Assembly: GCF_039540405.1 (NCBI RefSeq) | Contig: NZ_BAABEY010000012.1 | Location: 139,435-203,434, forward strand | Length of the DNA: 64,000 nt | From: Ravibacter arvi | GTDB taxonomy: Bacteria > Bacteroidota > Bacteroidia > Cytophagales > Spirosomataceae | Reading direction: 5' to 3' | In this document: one piece after another, positions 16,869 through 26,107 of the stretch | Layout of the letters: every line of letters starts with the position of its first letter | Position numbering within the stretch: position 1 is the stretch's first letter | Position numbers and translations under genes: made by a program | The notes under the pieces: model-generated | Databases searched by the model: none | The model's input: only the letters and a program-made list of their open reading frames with translations | What the model was told of the DNA's origin: nothing

Positions 16869-18338
16869 CTAAACCTGCTTCCAGCCGTCGCGGTATTTCC
16901 GCTTCACAAACTGGTTAGCCGGTTCGAAATTGGTAATCCGCTGGTTTTTGCCATCCCAAAGCAGTTTCTTACGCCCCGGGAATGCGAATTTCCCGTCCGC
17001 TTTGGTTTCGCGGAAGTTGTAACTGCGAATGGCCAGGTTCCCCATAATAACGGTCTCGGTCAACGGGCCGGAATAATCAAAGGACGAGGTAAGCGCTTTG
17101 TGTGCCTGACTGTTAAATCCGGCCTTACAAGCGTCTGTCCAGGAAACCTGGTGCCCGAACTCAGGCATATCGGAATATTTGTTCTTGAACGCTCCTTCAG
17201 GCATGGTCCGTTTCTCACCTCCTTTGAGGTACAAAACAGGATTTCTGCCGTAGGTGCCGCACGAAATAACGCCTTTGGAGCCGATCAGGAGGACACCGTT
17301 GCTGCTGTCGTCTTCCCCGATAGGATCATTCGCCGGGATCAGGTCGGGATGGAAGGGGCGGATTCCACCATCATACCAGCTCATTTTCACCTCAGACTTG
17401 TTATGACTGGTTGCAGGAAACTTCAATTGGATCACCGAAGACGGCGGGCATCCTTCCGGGATATACTCAGGTGACCAGTCCTTGATGAAGACCTGTCCGA
17501 CGCTGGCCTCAACTTCGCTCGGATAGCCCAGGCGAAGGGTTCTGAAGGCCGAATCGATCAAATGACAGCCCATATCGCCAAGTGCGCCGGTCCCGGTGTT
17601 CCACCAGCCGTGCCACTTGAATGGATGCCAGGCCGGGCTGTAGTCAACCCACTCGGCCGGCCCTACCCACAGATCCCAGTCAAGATAGTCAGGGACGGCT
17701 TCCTTTTGGGTCGGAAACGGAATTCCCTGCGGCCATACCGGTCGATTCGTCCAGATATGGGTTTCGTGAACCGGACCGATCAACCCTTTGTCAAACCATT
17801 CCAATATTTGCAGCTGGCCCGGGTTGGAAGCCCCCTGATTGCCCATTTGCGTCACCACCTTGTACTTTCTGGCGGCTTCGGTCAGCACCCTGGTTTCATG
17901 GAGACTGTGGGCCAGCGGCTTCTGTACATACACGTGCTTGCCCATTTCCATGGCAGTAAGTGCAACTATGGCATGGGTATGATCGGGTGTTGACACGATA
18001 ACGGCATCGATGTCTTTACCCATTTCATCGAGCATCTTGCGATAGTCTTTGTACTTTTTTGCGTTGGGGTGCCTGTCGAAGCACTTTGCACCAAGCTTCC
18101 AGTCTACATCGGTGAGTGCCACGATGTTTTCCTTCCCATTGTTCCAGGCGTTCTGAACATCACCACTGCCTTTCCCCCCTACTCCCACTCCGGCAATATT
18201 CAGCTTGTCGCTTGGTGCAATAAACCCTTTCCCCAAAACGTGCCTCGGCACAATGAAGAAACTGCCAACTGCGGCCGCCGCACCCTTTTGAAGGAAGCTA
18301 CGTCGGCTTACCGGCTCAAATTCGTACTTCTTTTTCAT
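16869..18338 (-). CDS. Tat-exported Gfo/Idh/MocA-family oxidoreductase
   Basis: This is a 489-residue NAD(P)-dependent oxidoreductase. The start at 18338 opens a twin-arginine signal (SRRSFLQKGAAAAVGSFF), so the folded protein is probably moved to the periplasm with its cofactor. The N-terminal Rossmann domain (about 45-165) has GVGVGGKGSGD and the family's Pro and Lys in HVYVQKPLAHS; the C-terminal GFO domain follows. These secreted Bacteroidota forms act on sugars or sugar alcohols; the substrate is unknown. The long C-terminal part with WDLWVGPAEW is typical of this secreted subgroup. Confidence 0.9.
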   Translation of the reverse strand: MKKKYEFEPVSRRSFLQKGAAAAVGSFFIVPRHVLGKGFIAPSDKLNIAGVGVGGKGSGDVQNAWNNGKENIVALTDVDWKLGAKCFDRHPNAKKYKDYRKMLDEMGKDIDAVIVSTPDHTHAIVALTAMEMGKHVYVQKPLAHSLHETRVLTEAARKYKVVTQMGNQGASNPGQLQILEWFDKGLIGPVHETHIWTNRPVWPQGIPFPTQKEAVPDYLDWDLWVGPAEWVDYSPAWHPFKWHGWWNTGTGALGDMGCHLIDSAFRTLRLGYPSEVEASVGQVFIKDWSPEYIPEGCPPSSVIQLKFPATSHNKSEVKMSWYDGGIRPFHPDLIPANDPIGEDDSSNGVLLIGSKGVISCGTYGRNPVLYLKGGEKRTMPEGAFKNKYSDMPEFGHQVSWTDACKAGFNSQAHKALTSSFDYSGPLTETVIMGNLAIRSYNFRETKADGKFAFPGRKKLLWDGKNQRITNFEPANQFVKRKYRDGWKQV

Positions 18339-18495
18339 CGGTTTGAAAACTCGGAATATTGTTAAAAATAAAATTCTGGCTCCGGGCCGGACCTGCCCCG
18401 ACCTAACGGAATAGGTCATTACAATCCCAATATTACAAAATTTTCAATGGCGGCTATGGAGCGAAATTAAAATTAACGGCACTATTATCTGCCGA

Positions 18496-18532
18496 TTGGT
18501 GTTAGCAATTCCAAGACCAGACTATATTTTTG
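18496..18532 (+). promoter_or_regulatory. Candidate panD promoter
   Basis: TATTTTTG at 18525-18532 matches TAnnTTTG and lies 39 nt before the panD start. A TTG is at 18496-18498, with 26 nt between, longer than usual. Confidence 0.4.
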
Positions 18533-18571
18533 CGTCTTCATTTCAGTTCGTTCAACAGTTACTCAAAAGAA

Positions 18572-18922
18572 ATGTTAATTACCGTAATGAAATCCAAAAT
18601 CCACCGGGTTAAAGTTACCCAGGCGGAATTGCACTATGTCGGAAGCATTACCATTGACGAGGACCTGATGGATGCTGCGGGCCTGATCGAAAATGAGCAG
18701 GTACACGTTGTTAACAATAACAATGGAGAACGCCTGGTTACCTACGTTATCAAAGGAGAGCGGGGTACCGGTACAATTTGCCTCAACGGGGCTGCCGCAA
18801 GACGCGCAGAAGTCGGCGACATCATTATCATTATTGCGTATGGCACACTGAGCCAGGAGGAGGCTGCCGTGTTCCGGCCGAAGATCGTATTTCCGGATAG
18901 CCACAACAAACTCGTTTCCTAG
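18572..18922 (+). CDS. panD: Aspartate 1-decarboxylase proenzyme
   Basis: PanD makes beta-alanine from L-aspartate for pantothenate and CoA. The protein is a 116-residue pyruvoyl enzyme. The self-cleavage site Gly24-Ser25 is seen in HYVGSITID, and the pattern KSKIHRVKVTQAELHYVGSI is diagnostic. NGAAARRAEVGDIIIIIAYG is the conserved C-terminal part. I chose ATG 18572 because MLITVMKSKIHR aligns with the normal family start; an in-frame ATG at 18530 is too early. Confidence 0.96.
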   Translation: MLITVMKSKIHRVKVTQAELHYVGSITIDEDLMDAAGLIENEQVHVVNNNNGERLVTYVIKGERGTGTICLNGAAARRAEVGDIIIIIAYGTLSQEEAAVFRPKIVFPDSHNKLVS

Positions 18923-19092
18923 ACCCCGGGACTGCAGGAGCACCTCTGTGGGCTTCCCGATTGGTCGTCATTAGGCTTTTATTGATCGATAAAAGCTTCC
19001 AGTTGGTCGGTTGACAGGTTTAATGCCGGCACTGGCCTTAAACTTCCTGAGGAATTGCGCCTCTAAGCGTATACAGTTTAATCCTAACGCTT

Positions 19093-22005
19093 ATGCGCCC
19101 CTTCCGCTTTACCCTTCTGCTGACTTTTTTTTTCGCGGCCACACAACTAACGGCCCAAAGCTTCCGGGTGAGCGGGACCCTGAAAGATTCAACTGACCAA
19201 AGCGGCGTACCGGGGGCCTATATTAAACTGACCCCCGCCGCGGACACTACCAAACCGGTCTACGCTGCATCGGACATCAACGGCGGCTTTTCGTTCACCG
19301 GCGTCAGTCCCGGCCGTTATGAGATGCTCATTACCAACCTGAGTTACGAAACCATTTCGCGAAAGATCGCTGTGACCAACTCTCACCTGGATCTGGGCAC
19401 CATCCGGATGAAAACCGGCGCAAAAATGCTACGGGAAGTGAAGGTGGTGGGCACAATCGAACAGTCGCAGCAGAAGGGCGATACCACCCAATTCAATGCC
19501 GCTGCATTTAAAGTCAACCCCGACGCCACAACGGAGGACCTGGTGCGGAAAATGCCGGGAATTACCGTCGAAAACGGCCAGGTACAAGCCCAGGGCGAGA
19601 ATGTACAACGGGTACTGGTTGACGGAAAACCCTTTTTCGGGGACGACGCAACGCTCGCTCTACGCAACCTTCCCGCCGAAATTGTAGATAAAATTGAAGT
19701 TTTCGACCGGCAAACCGACCAGGCGCAATTCAGCGGATTCGACGACGGAAATGCCCAGAAAACGATTAATATCGTCACCCGCGCGGATCGCAATAAAGGA
19801 CAATTCGGAAAAATCTTTGCCGGCTACGGGCTGGATAACCGCTTTATGGCAGGCGGCAATGTAAATATGTTCAGCAGCGGGCACCGCATTTCTATGATCG
19901 GGCTGAGCAACAACATCAACCAGCAAAACTTCGGTTCTCAGGACATTGCGGGTGTGCTCGGCAACAGTGGCGGCGGGCGCGGCGGCAGAGGCGGGCGCGG
20001 CAATGGCGGCGCCGACAATTTTATGGTGGGACAACAAAATGGGATCACCAATACCACAGCCCTGGGACTCAACTACACCGGCACGTGGGGAAAGAAAACC
20101 GAAGTAAGCGCCAGTTACTTTTTTAACCGGGCCAGTAATGCCAATACGCAGATCACCAGCCGGGAAACTTTTCTTTCACGCGGGAACCAGCTTTACAACG
20201 ACTCGAGTACCACCGGGAACCTCAACCTGAATCATCGGTTCAACCTTCGTTTGGAGCACAAAATAAACGATCGTAACTCACTGATTTTTTCTCCCAGCCT
20301 CAGCTTCCAAAATAATGAAAGCGCAACCGACCGGCGCGGTGTAACATCGCTCAAGGAAGACGGATCGCTTATCAACCTCACCGAAAACCACCGGCTTAAC
20401 CAAACAAACGCGTTCAACCTCAACAACAGCCTTCTCTGGCGGCACCGTTTTGCCAAAGCCGGCCGGACGTTTTCCGTCGACCTTACCTCGGCCATTAACA
20501 ACCGCAACCGCCAGGGCAGCCTGAACTCACTCAACCGGTACCTTTCAAATTTGCAGAATCCCGGTGACACCATTGACCAGGTTTCGGAAAACAAAACTTC
20601 AGGAATCCGCTTTGCGGCAAACGCCAACTATACGGAACCGATCGGTAAAACCGGGCAACTCCAGTTTGGTTATAACGTTTCTGTAAGCAATAACAATTCG
20701 AAAAGCGAGACCTTTCACCACGATGAAATCACGTCGGGCTATACCCGCATCGACTCCCTGCTTTCCAATACTTTTGACAACCGGTATACCACCCAGCGCG
20801 GCGGGCTCAGCTACCGGATCCGCTCAAAGTCGGGGCTGATGTTCAGCACCGGCGTGGACTTCCAGCATGCCAATCTTTTCAGTCAACAGGTGTTTCCCGG
20901 CCGCAACAAAGTAGACAATTCGTTCTTCAACGTGCTTCCGAATGCCATGCTGATGTACAGGAAACGGGGCGGTACCAACTTCCGGATGTTCTATCGTGCC
21001 TCTACCCAGGAGCCGTCGATCAACCAGTTGCAGAATGTGATCGACAACAGTAATCCCTTGTTTATGTCGGCGGGAAACCCCAACCTCAAACAATCGTACC
21101 GGCACATGGTAAGCATACGGTTCAATACCGTTTTCCAGCAAACAGGTCACAACCTTTTCGCCATGGTCTCCGGAAACACGGTCGACAACTATATTACCAA
21201 TGCGACCATTATTGCACAGGCGCCTATGGAGCTACCCAACGGCCTGCTGTTACAGCAAGGCGCGCAATTTACGGCGCCGGTAAACATCAACGGCAATTAT
21301 GGCCTGCGCGGCTTCCTGACCTACGGAATGCCGATAAAGCCGTGGAAACTTAACATTAACCTTAATTCCGGGGCAACTTATCAGCGTATTCCCGGTATGA
21401 TTAACAACGTCCGGAACCTTTCGAACACCTACGCGCTCAGCCAGGGACTGGTACTCGGCAGCAACATCAGCCAGAACCTTGACTTTTCGCTTTCCTATAG
21501 CGGCAACTACAATATTGTCAAAAACAGCATCCAGCAGCAGTCCAACAACAACTACTATTCACAGTCATTGGGCGCCAGGGCTAACTGGATTTTCGGGAAA
21601 GGTTTTGTGTTGCAGTCTGATATTGGCAGACAGTCGTATCGCGGGCTTGGCGAAGGGTTTAACCAGCAATTCACGCTGTGGAATGCCGGTTTCGGCAAGA
21701 AAATGTTCAAAAACAACGCCGCCGAACTCAAAGTCACAGTATTTGACATTCTCGGACAAAATAACAGCATTAGCCGCGACGTTACCGAAACCTACCAACA
21801 GGACGTAATCAGTCGGGTTCTGACCCGCTATGCAATGCTCACTTTCACCTACAACCTGCGAAACTTTGGCGGCGGACAATCGGCTGCCCCGGCCCCTTCT
21901 TTTGAAAATGAGGATCGCAGCCGCGAGGGCCGCAGCCGCGAAGGCCGGTTCCCCAACGGGGACGGCGGATTCAGAGGGGGAGCCGGTGGGCCAGGAGGCG
22001 ATTGA
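19093..22005 (+). CDS. Outer-membrane beta-barrel receptor, OMP_b-brl_3 type
   Basis: This is a 970-residue TonB-receptor-like barrel. A signal peptide (about 1-22) is followed by a carboxypeptidase-regulatory-like domain (about 25-110), a plug with the typical PGITVENGQVQAQGENVQRV and VDGKPFFGDD motifs (about 153-185), and a long barrel. It lacks the SusC length and the SusD partner. Two low-complexity stretches stand out: GGGRGGRGGRGNGG near residue 300 and a C-terminal RSREGRSREGRF followed by a Gly-rich tail after the last strand. Its stop is 6 nt from the convergent phospholipase C stop. The ligand is unknown. Confidence 0.88.
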   Translation: MRPFRFTLLLTFFFAATQLTAQSFRVSGTLKDSTDQSGVPGAYIKLTPAADTTKPVYAASDINGGFSFTGVSPGRYEMLITNLSYETISRKIAVTNSHLDLGTIRMKTGAKMLREVKVVGTIEQSQQKGDTTQFNAAAFKVNPDATTEDLVRKMPGITVENGQVQAQGENVQRVLVDGKPFFGDDATLALRNLPAEIVDKIEVFDRQTDQAQFSGFDDGNAQKTINIVTRADRNKGQFGKIFAGYGLDNRFMAGGNVNMFSSGHRISMIGLSNNINQQNFGSQDIAGVLGNSGGGRGGRGGRGNGGADNFMVGQQNGITNTTALGLNYTGTWGKKTEVSASYFFNRASNANTQITSRETFLSRGNQLYNDSSTTGNLNLNHRFNLRLEHKINDRNSLIFSPSLSFQNNESATDRRGVTSLKEDGSLINLTENHRLNQTNAFNLNNSLLWRHRFAKAGRTFSVDLTSAINNRNRQGSLNSLNRYLSNLQNPGDTIDQVSENKTSGIRFAANANYTEPIGKTGQLQFGYNVSVSNNNSKSETFHHDEITSGYTRIDSLLSNTFDNRYTTQRGGLSYRIRSKSGLMFSTGVDFQHANLFSQQVFPGRNKVDNSFFNVLPNAMLMYRKRGGTNFRMFYRASTQEPSINQLQNVIDNSNPLFMSAGNPNLKQSYRHMVSIRFNTVFQQTGHNLFAMVSGNTVDNYITNATIIAQAPMELPNGLLLQQGAQFTAPVNINGNYGLRGFLTYGMPIKPWKLNINLNSGATYQRIPGMINNVRNLSNTYALSQGLVLGSNISQNLDFSLSYSGNYNIVKNSIQQQSNNNYYSQSLGARANWIFGKGFVLQSDIGRQSYRGLGEGFNQQFTLWNAGFGKKMFKNNAAELKVTVFDILGQNNSISRDVTETYQQDVISRVLTRYAMLTFTYNLRNFGGGQSAAPAPSFENEDRSREGRSREGRFPNGDGGFRGGAGGPGGD

Positions 22006-22011
22006 TGCCCG

Positions 22012-24522
22012 TCAGCTTCGCCCCATAAACGGATCGGTTACACTTTCCCGGCCTGTTTCCACATGCCCGGCATACCGTTTGACCGACTGATCCATTCGTA
22101 GCTTGAAGTCGTACCAGTTGTGACTTTTGTCAAGTCTCAACCGAGCCGATGAGCGCCCACCGGACGGGACCTTCAACCCCACCGGCTGCTGGCCATAGGC
22201 ATTGTCAACCAGCGTAACAGAAATTTCCTTTGCCTCCCCGTTGCGTACCGTAACCTCCAGGTCTCCTGTAAGTCTGCCTTCTTTGTCCTGCACATAGGCA
22301 CAGGAAACGGTTGCATCCGTGTCTCTTGCACTACCGGCAAATTCTCTGAAAAATCCATTCGGGCCATATACCCTGAGGTGATACTCCTCACCATCAAAAT
22401 CAGCCAGGTTCCAGGTTTGTTTCAAAGTATCGCCTGCCTTAACGGCGAAATTCCATACGGCGAGCTCTTCGCCTTTGTACCGGCGTATCGCATAGATAAT
22501 AAACGGTGCTCCGGCAGATTTTTCACCAAAAACAGCATTTCCGGCCGACAGCGATATTTCAAATGTTTTCCTGTCCTTAGAAAGAGTCCCCCCGGCATAC
22601 AGCTCATACGGAATGGCACACGACGGCCTGGTGCCCTTCTCTTGGGCGGGCAGCAAAGCGGTAGCTGCGGGATTCCTGTTAATTTCGGAAATTTCATCTG
22701 CCGACAACGGTCTGAAATTTGAAGGAGTATCCCGGAACTGCGCCTTGTGAATGGTTGTTACGATTTCATCCCGGTTCACGGGTGTTGGTTTCCGGTAGGT
22801 CGAGGGATCATACGGCTGAAAAAGTGAACTGATATTGCCGCAAATCGTCCTTCGCCATTCCGTTATATTGGTTTCCTTTACCTTTTTCCCGGATTTATGG
22901 CTGGCAAATTCCTCCAGGAACCTGATAATAGAAGTATGGTCGAACACCTGCGAGCATACTTTACCTCCTCTCGACCAGGGCGAAGCAACCACCAGCGGTA
23001 CCCGGAAACCGAGACCGATAGCACCTTCCCTGGCGTTACTTTTCGGTACCTGCGACTGGTCTTGCTCCAACGTCACATATTCCGCCTTGATGTCGATACC
23101 TTCGGAAACCTTCCCCGAATCGGGTTTAAAGGGAGTTGGAATCGAAAACGGCGGAACGTGATCATAGTAGCCGTCATTTTCATCATAACACAAAATGAAA
23201 ATCGTCTTTTTCCACACTTCCGGATTCTGCGTCAGGATATCGAGCGTCTCGGAGACATACCAGGCCCCGTACCAGGGCGCCGAAGGGTGATCGGAGAAAT
23301 TTTGCGGCGCAGCGAGATAGGAAACCGCGGGCAACCGGCCTTCTTTTACATCCTTCCTGAACTGGTAAAATATATCACTTTTAGGTACCTGGACCCTTCG
23401 TTTTTCGCCGTTTTCCTCGTAAGTAATAGTGCTTAGCTTCAGGTAATCGGGATCTTCCCGGTTCGATACAAATGCCCGGGCATGCAGATCGCGTTCCGCT
23501 GCGGAGAACTTTTTAAGATTTTCTTCGCTGTACCGGGCCAGATCCGCTTCGTATTTTTCGAGCACTGCCGCCTGGTTTTCATAACTTTTGGAAAGCTTTG
23601 CCTTTTCCTCTCCGGAGGCAGTCGCCAGTTTGCCTTTCAATTCCAGCAGTTCTTTTTTAAGCTTTTCAGCCTCCAGCCCGGCATAACGGATATAGTCCCC
23701 GGAAGATTTAACATGGTATTGGGCAAATCGTTCCAGCGGGTTACAACCGAAATTACTCAGCCAGGAGCCTAGCCCCGGGTGAAATTGCATGATGGCCCCG
23801 ACCTCGTTCTGGTAGAATTTCCAGGAAACACCCGCTTCCTGCAGACGCTCCGGAAAAGTCTTCCACCTGACCGGCTTGTTGATTGAAAAATAGCTGTTCC
23901 GCACGACCGCGAGCGCGTCCATATCCGGATGTTCACGTATCGTCCCCGACCATAAATAATAGCGGTTCGGGTGGGTGGGCGTCATGGAGGAGCAGAAGTT
24001 CTGGTCGCAAACGGTAAATGCATCTGCCAATGCGTAGTAAAAAGGGATGTCCTGCCGGTCATAAAAACCGAGGGTAAGCGGCATTTCAGCATACTCCTTG
24101 TGCCCCGACCGTTTGGAAGTCAGCCATTTGTCATATTTACCCCCGTTGTAGGCATCCACCTGCGATTCTCTGGAATGCGGCAGATCGTGCATCCAGGTAG
24201 CTTTTGTATTTTTAATATCGAGCCTGAAGGGTGCGTAGGTGTCTCCCTTTTTATCGGTCTGTAACCATACCTTGTTCTTGTTAGGCAAAGAGATGGCACG
24301 GGGGTCGTTAAAGCCGCGTACGCCCTGGAGCCTGCCGTATGCATGGTCAAATGAACGATTTTCCTGCATCAGGATCACGACATGCTCCGCGTCCAGGTAA
24401 GTGGAGCCCGGGTCGGGGTGAATCGCCATGGCGCGCTGCACCGATTCAGGCAAAAAATTCATCATGCCTGCCCCACCGGTCAGCAGGGCAGCTTTTTTTA
24501 AAAACGCTCTTCTTGAATCCAT
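22012..24522 (-). CDS. Phosphocholine-specific phospholipase C (Tat-exported)
   Basis: This 836-residue protein resembles the non-haemolytic/haemolytic phospholipase C family of Pseudomonas (TIGR03396 type), which cleaves phosphatidylcholine and sphingomyelin to phosphocholine. The N-terminus carries a twin-arginine signal (DSRRAFLKKAALLTGG). Phosphoesterase motifs are HVVILMQENRSFDHAYG, SMTPTHPNR, a central CYDENDGYYDHVPPF and a C-terminal pair of DUF756-like beta domains (about 620-830). It follows the sulfatases by 57 nt on the same strand and is the probable last gene of the Sus-like locus. Confidence 0.92.
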   Translation of the reverse strand: MDSRRAFLKKAALLTGGAGMMNFLPESVQRAMAIHPDPGSTYLDAEHVVILMQENRSFDHAYGRLQGVRGFNDPRAISLPNKNKVWLQTDKKGDTYAPFRLDIKNTKATWMHDLPHSRESQVDAYNGGKYDKWLTSKRSGHKEYAEMPLTLGFYDRQDIPFYYALADAFTVCDQNFCSSMTPTHPNRYYLWSGTIREHPDMDALAVVRNSYFSINKPVRWKTFPERLQEAGVSWKFYQNEVGAIMQFHPGLGSWLSNFGCNPLERFAQYHVKSSGDYIRYAGLEAEKLKKELLELKGKLATASGEEKAKLSKSYENQAAVLEKYEADLARYSEENLKKFSAAERDLHARAFVSNREDPDYLKLSTITYEENGEKRRVQVPKSDIFYQFRKDVKEGRLPAVSYLAAPQNFSDHPSAPWYGAWYVSETLDILTQNPEVWKKTIFILCYDENDGYYDHVPPFSIPTPFKPDSGKVSEGIDIKAEYVTLEQDQSQVPKSNAREGAIGLGFRVPLVVASPWSRGGKVCSQVFDHTSIIRFLEEFASHKSGKKVKETNITEWRRTICGNISSLFQPYDPSTYRKPTPVNRDEIVTTIHKAQFRDTPSNFRPLSADEISEINRNPAATALLPAQEKGTRPSCAIPYELYAGGTLSKDRKTFEISLSAGNAVFGEKSAGAPFIIYAIRRYKGEELAVWNFAVKAGDTLKQTWNLADFDGEEYHLRVYGPNGFFREFAGSARDTDATVSCAYVQDKEGRLTGDLEVTVRNGEAKEISVTLVDNAYGQQPVGLKVPSGGRSSARLRLDKSHNWYDFKLRMDQSVKRYAGHVETGRESVTDPFMGRS

Positions 24523-24579
24523 ACAAATGAAAAGTTGCCTGTACTTTTTTCCTACTGTGGAGCTTCCGGCGAGGTTTAT

Positions 24580-26088
24580 TCAATGCTCTTTTACCGGGAA
24601 AAAACGGCGAAAGACCGCTTCCCAGTAAGCCAGGTATTGTTCGTCAGTAACTTCCTTCGGCAAGCCTGCCGCCGTCAGCTGATCGTCATACATTTTCTGC
24701 ATTTTGGCCCGGGCGAAACTGACTTCCTCGGCGGATTCCGGGTACGGTCCCTTGTCGGTTTCCGCAAGCCAGTTTTCCAGAACCTGCTTAAGGGTGTTCA
24801 ACTGTTTGGCGTAAGACGGGTCTCCGGCAAGATTTTTCGTCTCAAAGGGATCTTTGCGCAAATCGTACAGCTCGTACTCAGGCCGCGTGTCTGCCATAAA
24901 ATGCGCCTGAACAGGGGTGAGTTCACCGCGCTTTTTCAGCACCTGCATCAACGTCAGAACCGGGTACGAAGTCTTCTTGTAGGCATTAAACTGCGTATAG
25001 GGGCGCTCCGGGAAATAATTCCGGATCAACTTAAACTCCCTGGTCCGGACCATGCGAATCCGGTCAAGAGTTTCGTCGCACCGGTCCCTGGAGGAAAAAA
25101 CGTAGGTGTTCGGAACCGAATTTTCCTGCAGGAAATCCCGGCCCTGCATAAACGCCGGAACACGAAGGCCGGCCAGCGACAGCGTCGCGGCTGCAAGATC
25201 CGTGTTGCTGACAAGCCGGTCGCTCACACCCGATTTCCGGATACCGGGGCCTGCAACAATCAACGGTGCATTAACGCCGCCGTCATACAGGAACTGCTTT
25301 CCCCGAATGTGCGGATGACCGTGGTCCCCGAAGAAAAAGACCACCGTATTGTCCTCCAGTCCGTTGTCTTTGAGTCGTTGCAGGATCGCCCCGACTTGTT
25401 TATCCAGCAGCTGCACGGTTTCCAGGTACATCGCCCAATCCTGCCGGGCCATCGGATGATTGGGGTAGTAAGGCGGGACCACCACCTTATCGGGATTAAT
25501 CGGTCGCTCCGGGTCTCTTTCAAACGGACGGTGGGAGAGCTTCAGATGCACCTGGGCAAAAAACGGCTGTCCTTCTTTCCTGCCGCTCCAGTCGAACCCG
25601 TCGTACAGCGCTGCGGGGTCATGCTCGAAATTATACCCGGTATAATAAGGGCCTTTCATCGCAACGCCGCCCGTGTTGGCAACATAATAGCCACCTGCCT
25701 TCATCAGCAGGGGCAACGGGGTAATTCCATCGGGGAGCTTTGTTTTTTTATTGGGAAACTGGTTATGGCAATTGATGCTGACGGCATGCATCCCGGTAAT
25801 AAAAGCAGACCGGCTTGGCGAGCACACCGCTCCGGCCGTGATCATGTTACGGTAGGCAACTCCTTTTCCTGCCAGCCGGTCGAGGTTCGGCGTATGAATG
25901 AGCTTATTGCCATAGCAACCGAGCTCATTCCCGATGTCATTTGCTACAATCCAGAGAATATTGGGACGTTTCTCTGCCTGGGCAACGATGGTGCCCGGCA
26001 ATATACCGGCACATATCGATGCGAAAAGTACACGCCACACGGCGGCTCCCGCGAACCACTCCTGTAGGTTTAATCTGAGGTATTTCAT
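24580..26088 (-). CDS. Exported S1-family sulfatase
   Basis: This is a 502-residue type I sulfatase. The start at 26088 opens a signal segment (about 12-36). The formylglycine signature C-x-P-S-R is at 89-93 (CSPSR) and needs a maturase encoded elsewhere. The first metal site reads VANDIG, one Asp instead of the usual two, as in some glycan sulfatase subfamilies. GDHGHPHIRGK supplies the Asp/His metal residues. Family members hydrolyse sulfate esters or sulfamates of glycans. It starts 19 nt after the upstream sulfatase stop. Confidence 0.92.
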   Translation of the reverse strand: MKYLRLNLQEWFAGAAVWRVLFASICAGILPGTIVAQAEKRPNILWIVANDIGNELGCYGNKLIHTPNLDRLAGKGVAYRNMITAGAVCSPSRSAFITGMHAVSINCHNQFPNKKTKLPDGITPLPLLMKAGGYYVANTGGVAMKGPYYTGYNFEHDPAALYDGFDWSGRKEGQPFFAQVHLKLSHRPFERDPERPINPDKVVVPPYYPNHPMARQDWAMYLETVQLLDKQVGAILQRLKDNGLEDNTVVFFFGDHGHPHIRGKQFLYDGGVNAPLIVAGPGIRKSGVSDRLVSNTDLAAATLSLAGLRVPAFMQGRDFLQENSVPNTYVFSSRDRCDETLDRIRMVRTREFKLIRNYFPERPYTQFNAYKKTSYPVLTLMQVLKKRGELTPVQAHFMADTRPEYELYDLRKDPFETKNLAGDPSYAKQLNTLKQVLENWLAETDKGPYPESAEEVSFARAKMQKMYDDQLTAAGLPKEVTDEQYLAYWEAVFRRFFPVKEH

Positions 26089-26107
26089 GGTTTTGATCAG
26101 GTAGCTA

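Noticed and set aside
18975..18996. GCTTTTAT/ATAAAAGC hairpin after panD as a terminator
   Set aside because: The stem is A-T rich and not followed by a T run; evidence is too weak.
24535..26067. A 510-codon open frame on the plus strand
   Set aside because: It lies antisense to a sulfatase with signal peptide and formylglycine motif and has no recognisable domain.
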